A stretch of DNA of 17,577 nt from JBLMZH01 sp050258715 (GTDB lineage Bacteria; Patescibacteriota; Doudnabacteria; UBA920; O2-02-FULL-48-8), in assembly GCA_050258715.1 (NCBI GenBank), contig JBLMZH010000007.1, positions 1 to 17,577 of the forward strand. The letters are read 5' to 3'. The position numbers and the translations under genes were made by a program. Below the pieces are notes generated by a model. That model saw only the letters and a program-made list of their open reading frames with translations, made no database searches and was not told the origin of the DNA. This document shows positions 12,074 to 17,577 of the stretch, piece by piece. Numbering within the stretch: position 1 is the stretch's first letter; every line of letters starts with the position of its first letter.

Positions 12074-13496
12074 GCGGTTTTTTTACGTCGAGTTTAAGAT
12101 GCAGCTCCTTGAGCTGTTTTTCGGAAACGGTTGAGGGCGAGCCCATCATGGGATCGCGGACATTGCCGGAAAGCGGGAAAGCGATGACTTCTGAGATTTT
12201 GTCTTCGCCGGCCAGAATTCTTGCGAAGCGGTCAATTCCCGGAGCAATGCCGCCGTGCGGAGGCACGCCGTATCCAAAGGCTTCCAGCATGTGGGAGAAC
12301 TGTTTTTTCTGGTCTTCGGTAAACCCGATTAAGTCAAAGATCTTTTCCTGAACCTTGGGGTCGTGGATGCGGATGCTTCCGCCGCCGATCTCAACGCCGT
12401 TTAAAACCAAATCGTGCTGGAAAGATTTGACCTTGCCCGGATCGGTTTCAAGCAAGGGCAGGTCTTCGGGCTTGGGAGCGGTGAACATGTGATGCGAGGG
12501 CGCCCATTTGCTTTCGCCCGAGCCGTGGAAGAAATCCTCTTCGGACTGTTCGGTAAACAGGGGAAAGTCGACTACCCAGCAAAAAGCCAGTTCGTTCGGG
12601 TCGTTTTTGTCCTTGCGCAAATCAGGCTTGTCGTTCCCGTATTTTTCCTTGGCTTCTTTGTAAGTTAACCTCGGCCAGGGTTTTTGCTGGATCTTTTTTT
12701 CCGGAGTCAGGGTTTCAACAAGCTTGGTGTACATTTTTTCGACCAGCTGCAGGATGTCCTCCTGAGTGACAAACGACATTTCCAAGTCGAGCTGATAGAA
12801 CTCGCCGGGGCTGCGGTCAGCGCGGGCATCCTCGTCCCTGAAGCACGGCGCAATTTGGAAATATTTTTCTATGCCGGCAACCATCAACAGCTGTTTGTAT
12901 TGCTGGGGGGATTGGGGAAGGGCAAAAAACTTGCCGGGATAGATGCGCGACGGAATGAGATAATCGCGCGCGCCTTCCGGAGTGGACTTGGTCAGAATCG
13001 GGGTTTGAATCTCGGTGAAGCCTTCATCCGTCAGGTAATTGCGGATGAACTGGAGAAGCTTGTGCCGAAGCTGGAGGTTCTTCCTCATGCGCTCGTTGCG
13101 CAAATCAAGGTAGCGGTATTTAAGCCTCGTCTCTTCGTTGATTTTCCTGGTGTCGGAATTGATGTCAAAAGGAAGCGGCTTGGCCGTACTGATTACGACC
13201 AGGCGCCTGACCTCAAGCTCAACGCTGCCTGTTGGCATTTCAGTATTGATCTGCTTGCCGGTCCGGCCGTTGATCAAGCCTTCAACCTCGATCACGTATT
13301 CGTTCTTAATGTCTTGCGCGATCGCGTGCGCCTCGGGCGAGACTTTCGGGTTGACGACAAGCTGGATGATGCCGGTTTTGTCGCGCAGATCCAAAAAAAT
13401 AAGCTTGCCCATGTCGCGGCGCACCGCCACCCAGCCTTTCAATGTCACGGTTTCGCCGGCTTTGCTTACGGTATCCTTGATGTAAGTTCGTTCCAT
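12060..13496 (-). CDS. aspS: Aspartyl-tRNA synthetase, bacterial type without GAD domain
   Basis: AspRS charges tRNAAsp. The 478-residue protein has an N-terminal OB-fold anticodon-binding domain (about 1-110), motif 2 in FRDEDARADRSPGEFYQLD (219-237) and motif 3 in APGIDRFARI (418-427), with HGG at 414-416. Usual bacterial AspRS is about 590 residues because of an inserted GAD domain. Here the sequence goes from DKPDLR (289-294) straight to ELAFCWVVDFPLF (302-314), where the insert is normally found, so the domain has been cleanly lost or never gained. A separate asnS is present, so Asn-tRNA need not come from a mischarged route; this AspRS is likely discriminating (inferred). The gene starts its operon from a promoter at 13543-13571. 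Confidence 0.96.
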   Translation of the reverse strand: MERTYIKDTVSKAGETVTLKGWVAVRRDMGKLIFLDLRDKTGIIQLVVNPKVSPEAHAIAQDIKNEYVIEVEGLINGRTGKQINTEMPTGSVELEVRRLVVISTAKPLPFDINSDTRKINEETRLKYRYLDLRNERMRKNLQLRHKLLQFIRNYLTDEGFTEIQTPILTKSTPEGARDYLIPSRIYPGKFFALPQSPQQYKQLLMVAGIEKYFQIAPCFRDEDARADRSPGEFYQLDLEMSFVTQEDILQLVEKMYTKLVETLTPEKKIQQKPWPRLTYKEAKEKYGNDKPDLRKDKNDPNELAFCWVVDFPLFTEQSEEDFFHGSGESKWAPSHHMFTAPKPEDLPLLETDPGKVKSFQHDLVLNGVEIGGGSIRIHDPKVQEKIFDLIGFTEDQKKQFSHMLEAFGYGVPPHGGIAPGIDRFARILAGEDKISEVIAFPLSGNVRDPMMGSPSTVSEKQLKELHLKLDVKKPHEKV

Positions 13497-13542
13497 GTAA
13501 TTGGCCTCAAAAGAGAGGTTTATATTGATAAAATCAGGTTAA

Positions 13543-13571
13543 ATTATAGCGGATTCTAGGCAAAACCGCAA
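13543..13571 (-). promoter_or_regulatory. Promoter of aspS operon
   Basis: TTGCGG (13571-13566) and TATAAT (13548-13543) on the minus strand are 17 bp apart. The leader is about 40 nt and holds a weak SD (GAGG, 8 nt from the ATG). The -35 box directly abuts the T-tract of the upstream asnS terminator. Confidence 0.7.
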
Positions 13572-13605
13572 AAAATCCCGCCTTTTTTCGAAAGAAAGGC
13601 GGGAT
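13571..13605 (-). terminator. Intrinsic terminator of asnS
   Basis: ATCCCGCCTTT (13575-13585) pairs with AAAGGCGGGAT (13595-13605), followed on the minus strand by T's (13575-13571). It ends asnS just ahead of the aspS promoter. Confidence 0.9.
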
Positions 13606-13615
13606 GAAATATTTA

Positions 13616-14932
13616 TTATGGGGTTTTTCGATTGATCATTCTCGGAAACGGAATGGTCTCGCGCAAATGGTGAATGCCCGTGACCCAGGTTACCAACCGT
13701 TCAAGTCCGATTCCGAAGCCGGAATGCGGGACCGATCCGTAGCGGCGCAAATCCAGGTACCATTCGAAAGCTTCCACCGGCAGCTTTTGTTCTTTGATGC
13801 GGGCAAGCAAAGTCTCGTAGTCATCTTCGCGCTGGGAGCCGCCGATGATCTCGCCGTAGCCTTCCGGTGCCAACAGGTCGGCGCACATGGCGCGCGTGTC
13901 GTCGTTCGGGTCGCGCTTCATGTAGAAGGCCTTGATCTTGGCCGGATATTTTTCCACAAACACCGGCTTGTCGTATTGGTTGGTCAAAAGAGCTTCGTCT
14001 TCAGCACCCAAGTCATCATCTTCGGTGATTTTGCTTCCGAGCGCCTGAAGTTTTTTTACCGCGTCCTTGTGCTCGATCCGGTAAAAAGGAGTAACGATCT
14101 TTTTCAGCGGTTCAATGTTGCGTTCCAATATCTCTAATTCGCGCGAATAGTTCTTAAGTACGCTTTGGACCACGAAGCTGATCAGCTCTTCCTGAATCTT
14201 AAGGTTCTCGTCGTGCTCGACAAAGGCCGCTTCGGCGTCCATCATCCAAAATTCCGTTAAGTGCCTGCGGGTTTTGGATTTTTCCGCTCGGAATACCGGA
14301 CCGAAATCGTAGCAGCGCCCGACTGAGGCGATGCCCGCTTCCAAATAGAGCTGGCCGGACTGGGAAAGAAAAGCCTGCCCAAGGTCAAAATAATCGACGG
14401 CAAAGAGAGTGGTCGTGCCTTCGCAGGCCGCAGGCGTGAGAATGGGCGAGTCGAAGCGCACGAACAAATGGTCCTTAAGCCATTGTTCGACATAACCGTA
14501 AATGGCGGAGCGGATCCGAAGAATCGCCCATTGCTTGGGCGAGCGCAGCCAAAGATGTCTAAGGTCTAAAAGAAAATCCGGGCCGTGCTCTTTTTTGCCA
14601 ATGGGATATTCGAGGGAAATCTGGATGATCTTGACGTCGCTTGCGTGGATTTCGAAAGTGCCCGGCTGCTTGGGGTGTTCAACGGGGACACCGGTAATTT
14701 CCACGGATGATTCCAGCGTGATCTTTTGCGCCTGAGCCCAAATCTCGTCTGCTCGCTCGGGCGAATTTTGCTTCAGGGATTTTTCCTCGACGATGGCCTG
14801 GGCGAATCCCGTGCCGTCGCGAAGCTGCAAAAAAGTAATTTTGCCCGAAGATCTCAGATTGTAGACCCAGCCCTTGACCGTAATTTGCTCGCCTTTGTGC
14901 GCGGCCAAATCTTTGATAAAAATGGTTTTCAT
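13616..14932 (-). CDS. asnS: Asparaginyl-tRNA synthetase
   Basis: AsnRS charges tRNAAsn. The 438-residue class IIb enzyme has an OB-fold anticodon-binding domain (about 1-105; ITVKGWVYNLRSSGKITFLQLRDG), motif 2 in FRAEKSKTRRHLTEFWMMDAE (214-234) and motif 3 in GFGIGLERLVTWVTG near the C-terminus. HLTEFW and the absence of the AspRS insert distinguish it from AspRS. Start at 14932 is preferred over 14947 because the promoter -10 box (TATACT) lies between them and the next 6 nt lead to the ATG. No SD. It is transcribed alone to the terminator at 13571-13605. Confidence 0.96.
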   Translation of the reverse strand: MKTIFIKDLAAHKGEQITVKGWVYNLRSSGKITFLQLRDGTGFAQAIVEEKSLKQNSPERADEIWAQAQKITLESSVEITGVPVEHPKQPGTFEIHASDVKIIQISLEYPIGKKEHGPDFLLDLRHLWLRSPKQWAILRIRSAIYGYVEQWLKDHLFVRFDSPILTPAACEGTTTLFAVDYFDLGQAFLSQSGQLYLEAGIASVGRCYDFGPVFRAEKSKTRRHLTEFWMMDAEAAFVEHDENLKIQEELISFVVQSVLKNYSRELEILERNIEPLKKIVTPFYRIEHKDAVKKLQALGSKITEDDDLGAEDEALLTNQYDKPVFVEKYPAKIKAFYMKRDPNDDTRAMCADLLAPEGYGEIIGGSQREDDYETLLARIKEQKLPVEAFEWYLDLRRYGSVPHSGFGIGLERLVTWVTGIHHLRETIPFPRMINRKTP

Positions 14933-14938
14933 GCGAAA

Positions 14939-14967
14939 AGTATACAATAAATTAAGTGCTGAAACAA
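14939..14967 (-). promoter_or_regulatory. asnS promoter giving a leaderless transcript
   Basis: TTGTTT (14967-14962) and TATACT (14944-14939) on the minus strand are 17 bp apart. The asnS ATG begins 6 nt past the -10 box, so the mRNA should start at the ATG. Confidence 0.65.
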
Positions 14968-15035
14968 TGTTTTGGTATAGGGCTAGAGCTTATGAAAGAG
15001 AAGGGTGATGTTTATGCCACGCGTAATTCCTTTTG

Positions 15036-15044
15036 TGCTATAAT
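15036..15044 (+). promoter_or_regulatory. Extended -10 promoter for the exonuclease gene
   Basis: TGCTATAAT matches an extended -10 element. No good -35 box is visible. The leader is about 33 nt, A-rich and without an SD. The element sits in a short GTGC/GCAC inverted repeat. Confidence 0.6.
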
Positions 15045-15084
15045 TGCTAGGCACGAAAAAAAATAATTTATCAATCAGAAACAA

Positions 15085-15672
15085 ATGGCGGCAAAGCTAA
15101 ATAAGATCGTATTCGACGTTGAGACTCAAAAGGACTTCAGTGAGGTTGGAGGACGCGATAAAAATCATCTTCTCAAAGTTTCCGTGGTCTGCGCTTATTC
15201 ATATCCTGAGGACAAATATTACAATTTTACCGAGGACCAAATGTATAGGCTCGGCGAAATGTTTTCCGAAGCGGACCAGATAATCGGTTTTAACATCAAG
15301 CACTTTGATTTTGAAGTGGTCAAGCCGTATTTCAGCTTTGACCCGCAGGAGCTGCCTTACTTGGACATCATGCAGGAGGTAGAAAAGCTGATAGGGCACA
15401 GGGTCAAGCTCGACAATTTGGCGCAAAGCACTTTGGGCGTAGGCAAAAACGGCGACGGTCTGGAAGCGATCAGGCTGTTTCGACAGGGCCGCATCGACGA
15501 ACTCAAAAAATATTGCCAGAACGACGTTAAGATCACCAAAGAACTTTACGATTACGTCAAAACCTACGGCAAGCTTTTATATAAGGATTATTTTGAAACC
15601 AAGGAAGTGAAGCTGACGTTCCCCGAGCCAGCGGCCCGGAAGCCGATCGTCAGGCAAACTTCGCTTTTTTAA
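15085..15672 (+). CDS. DEDDy 3'-5' exonuclease with C-terminal clamp-like motif
   Basis: This 195-residue RNase H-like exonuclease resembles YprB/DnaQ-type domains. The Exo I motif is VFDVET (D11, E13), Exo II GFNIKHFD (D75), and Exo III YCQND (Y143, D147), so it is of the DEDDy kind and should cut DNA or RNA from the 3' end with two metal ions. The last five residues, QTSLF (191-195), fit the beta-sliding-clamp binding consensus (Q-x-S/D-L-F) and follow a polar linker. This suggests recruitment to replication or repair forks, an inference. Lgt starts 6 nt after its stop, so the two are likely co-transcribed. Confidence 0.85.
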   Translation: MAAKLNKIVFDVETQKDFSEVGGRDKNHLLKVSVVCAYSYPEDKYYNFTEDQMYRLGEMFSEADQIIGFNIKHFDFEVVKPYFSFDPQELPYLDIMQEVEKLIGHRVKLDNLAQSTLGVGKNGDGLEAIRLFRQGRIDELKKYCQNDVKITKELYDYVKTYGKLLYKDYFETKEVKLTFPEPAARKPIVRQTSLF

Positions 15673-15678
15673 ACGCCC

Positions 15679-16554
15679 ATGAAAAAAACCATTCTTATCC
15701 TTCTGCCCGTTGCGGTGGCGGGTTTGGCTTGGTTTTTGGCCAAGGCGTTTGCAGGCAGCGTCGAAGTTCCAAAAGGGATTCCAATCGGCAATATCGAGAT
15801 CAGATTCTACGGGATCATTCTGGCCGCCTCGGCCCTGATCGGGTATATGGTGTGCCGGAAATATTCCCAATCTTTTGGACTGACACCAAAATCTTTCGAC
15901 GACCTGGCATTTTTTACGATCATTTTCGGATTTTTGGGCGCGCGTCTTTATACCGTGGCTTTTGATTTTGGGTATTACCGGCTAAATCCTCAGGAAATTT
16001 TCAAGGTTTGGCACGGGGGATTGTCCATTTTCGGCGCGCTTCTTGGAGGATTATTGTACTTGCGGATTTGGGCGGGGAAGGACAACCAGCTTTTCAAAAA
16101 AATCATTGACCTGGCCTGTTTGGGAATTCCCTTAGCACAGGCCTTTGGGCGCTTCGGCAATTTTTTCAACCATGAAGCCTTTGGCCTGCCGACAAATTTG
16201 CCGTGGAAAATGTTCGTTCCGTTAAATGACCGGCCGCTGCAATTCCAGGGTTTTGAATTTTTTCATCCGACCTTCCTTTACGAATCCTTGCTTCTGCTTC
16301 TCGTATTTTTTCTGCTTCTGTGGGTCAAAAACAAAGTCAAACCAGGAGTGCTCGCGTTTCTCTACCTTGGCGGGTATTCACTGATCCGGTTTTTTATCGA
16401 ACCTTTAAGGCTCGACAGCATTTTTATCGGCGGATACAAAGCTGATCAGGTCGTGGCCATCGCCGTGCTTTTGATCTCGGGAATTATGATCATCAGGTGG
16501 CAGCTCATCGGTGAACCTTTGGCAAGCCCGAGCGAGGTTGAAAAAACCGGCTAA
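15679..16554 (+). CDS. lgt: Prolipoprotein diacylglyceryl transferase
   Basis: Lgt transfers diacylglycerol from phosphatidylglycerol to the lipobox cysteine of prolipoproteins in the inner membrane, the first step of lipoprotein maturation. The 291-residue protein has about seven membrane segments. It carries the Lgt signature GRFGNFFNHEAFG (157-169), IRFYGI (41-46) in the early helix, HGGLSIFG (112-119), HPTFLYES (196-203) and RFFIEPLR (237-244). Length is normal. It implies lipid-modified surface proteins in this organism. No SD is seen before the ATG. Confidence 0.95.
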   Translation: MKKTILILLPVAVAGLAWFLAKAFAGSVEVPKGIPIGNIEIRFYGIILAASALIGYMVCRKYSQSFGLTPKSFDDLAFFTIIFGFLGARLYTVAFDFGYYRLNPQEIFKVWHGGLSIFGALLGGLLYLRIWAGKDNQLFKKIIDLACLGIPLAQAFGRFGNFFNHEAFGLPTNLPWKMFVPLNDRPLQFQGFEFFHPTFLYESLLLLLVFFLLLWVKNKVKPGVLAFLYLGGYSLIRFFIEPLRLDSIFIGGYKADQVVAIAVLLISGIMIIRWQLIGEPLASPSEVEKTG

Positions 16555-16572
16555 AATTGATATTCTTCCTTC

Positions 16573-17283
16573 ATGTTCAACAAGATTTCATCCCTGGTTT
16601 TGGCAGGGCTTTTATTTGCCGTTTTGACGGGGAGCAAGAATCACATCTCGCTTTTGGCCCTTTCTTTGGGGGTCTTGGTCTTAGCCACGTTCGTGGTCAA
16701 CATCAAGCGCATCGGACTTAGCTGGCCGCATTTGCTTTTGCCGGTTTTGTTCCTGCTTGGGTGCGGCTTAATCTACATGATCATCGATTCCCCGACGCTC
16801 AGATTGCTGTTCCTTTTGGCTTCGTCAGTCAGCTTCTATCTGCTTGAAAGCAAGCTCGGCAAAGAAAGCCATCTTTTGCAGAATTTTTATCTGTTCTCAG
16901 TGCTCTCGATCTTTGTAGGAATTTTCGCTCTGGATTTTTATTTGGACTTAAGCACGATTTGGGTCGTCGGCTTGGTCTTTCTGGCTTCTTTTCTTTTGAG
17001 CATTCAGGGCTTTGCCGGGTTTTCGCTTCCGGCCAAAAAGTTTTTTTACCTCATGATCGCGATCGTTTTGTCCCAGGCGGCGTGGGGGCTTTCGGTCTGG
17101 CCGACGCATTACGTTGTGGATGCGGTCGTTCTTTTTTGCCTGTTCTATCTGCTTTGGACTTTTTCGTTTTCCGCATTTTTCGGCAAACTGACCGTAAAGA
17201 AAATTTATTTGCAGGTCAGCCTGGTCGTGATCGTTTTAATTTTGACCCTGTCCACCGCAGCTTGGCGCCCGCTAGTCCATTAA
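16573..17283 (+). CDS. Polytopic membrane protein of unknown function
   Basis: This 236-residue protein is almost wholly hydrophobic, with about eight predicted helices and short loops, the longest charged one around LESKLGKESH (91-100). No family recognised. It lies 18 bases after lgt and 10 bases before the alkyltransferase gene, in the same direction and without terminators between, so it is likely part of the same transcript. Its role might be in membrane or envelope biology, but the sequence does not show it. Confidence 0.75.
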   Translation: MFNKISSLVLAGLLFAVLTGSKNHISLLALSLGVLVLATFVVNIKRIGLSWPHLLLPVLFLLGCGLIYMIIDSPTLRLLFLLASSVSFYLLESKLGKESHLLQNFYLFSVLSIFVGIFALDFYLDLSTIWVVGLVFLASFLLSIQGFAGFSLPAKKFFYLMIAIVLSQAAWGLSVWPTHYVVDAVVLFCLFYLLWTFSFSAFFGKLTVKKIYLQVSLVVIVLILTLSTAAWRPLVH

Positions 17284-17293
17284 ACTTACATTT

Positions 17294-17577
17294 ATGAAAA
17301 AATCGAACTTACCCAAAATCGACTGGAGCGTTTACACCGACTTTCAAAAACGGGTGCTTCAGTTCATCTGCCAAATTCCCAAGGGCAGCGTCATGACCTA
17401 TGGCCAGGTAGCGAAAGCTTTGGGCAATCCGCATTTAGCCAGGGCAGTCGGCGGAGCTCTAAAAAGGAACCGGCACGCCCCGGCAGTTCCGTGCCACAGG
17501 GTAGTGGCGTATAATGGCCTGGGAGGATATTCCGGCATCGGCGGACTTAAGAAGAAGCGGAAGCTGTTAAAAATGGA
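17294..17577 (+). CDS. O6-alkylguanine-DNA alkyltransferase (partial, cut by window end)
   Basis: The visible part (about 94 residues) is the DNA-binding and active-site domain of the MGMT/Ogt family, which removes alkyl groups from O6 of guanine by transferring them to its own cysteine. FQKRVLQFICQIPKGSVMTYGQVAKALG (17-44) is the helix-turn-helix-like part, ARAVGGALKRN holds the arginine finger, and PCHRV contains the acceptor Cys, so it is not an alkyltransferase-like (ATL) protein, which lacks that Cys. It has no N-terminal RNase-H-like domain. The 3' end is outside the window, so full length is unknown. Start at 17294 has no SD. Confidence 0.9.
   Translation, partial: MKKSNLPKIDWSVYTDFQKRVLQFICQIPKGSVMTYGQVAKALGNPHLARAVGGALKRNRHAPAVPCHRVVAYNGLGGYSGIGGLKKKRKLLKM

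Noticed and set aside
12684..13559. Plus-strand frame of 291 codons opposite aspS
   Set aside because: It is antisense to a well-conserved aspS with intact motifs; open frames opposite such genes are a codon-usage by-product.

Overview
The window looks like a bacterial chromosome segment, most likely from the Candidate Phyla Radiation (Patescibacteria). This placement is an inference from gene content and style: tightly packed genes with ATGA overlaps, many starts without a Shine-Dalgarno (SD) sequence, a bacterial AspRS that has lost its GAD insertion domain, and several small unfamiliar membrane or soluble proteins. UGA is a normal stop codon here (for example at the GH1/EamA and EamA/GH-A junctions), which argues against Gracilibacteria and Absconditabacteria.

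Positions 1-3000 are accessory DNA of mixed composition. They hold an AT-rich putative zinc metallopeptidase (31-792, -), two GC-richer orphan genes (960-1577 and 2293-2835, both -), and between these an AT-rich GIY-YIG nuclease gene (1848-2132, +). Each orphan has its own 17-bp-spaced promoter, strong SD and hairpin terminator. The nuclease gene is bracketed by inverted copies of a TGTCATTCCC...GGGAATGACA palindromic repeat and resembles a small mobile cassette.

Positions 3000-4900 carry a minus-strand pair: a DUF4406-like / nucleoside-deoxyribosyltransferase-like protein and a DadA-type FAD oxidoreductase. Facing away from it is a plus-strand operon (4956-8031): a GH1 glycosidase, an EamA/DMT transporter and a membrane-anchored GH-A-type glycosidase, joined by ATGA overlaps. 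A CdaR/PucR-type regulator follows (8295-9527), and then two previously easy-to-miss ORFs of 57 residues each (9641-9989).

Positions 10000-15000 form a minus-strand core region. asnS is transcribed alone and ends at a strong terminator. aspS starts from a promoter touching that terminator and leads into a small membrane protein, a YbaK-type deacylase, and scpA-scpB of the SMC-ScpAB chromosome-condensation complex. A leader with six GTAAGG/CCTTAC repeats at about 10-bp spacing precedes scpA.

Positions 15000-17577 run on the plus strand: a DEDDy exonuclease with a C-terminal beta-clamp-like QTSLF motif, lgt, an unidentified polytopic membrane protein, and the start of an O6-alkylguanine-DNA alkyltransferase gene cut by the window end. 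I see no tRNA, rRNA or CRISPR array. The most interesting signals are the repeat-bounded GIY-YIG cassette, the apparent split between leaderless and SD-led genes, and the two self-contained orphan cassettes.
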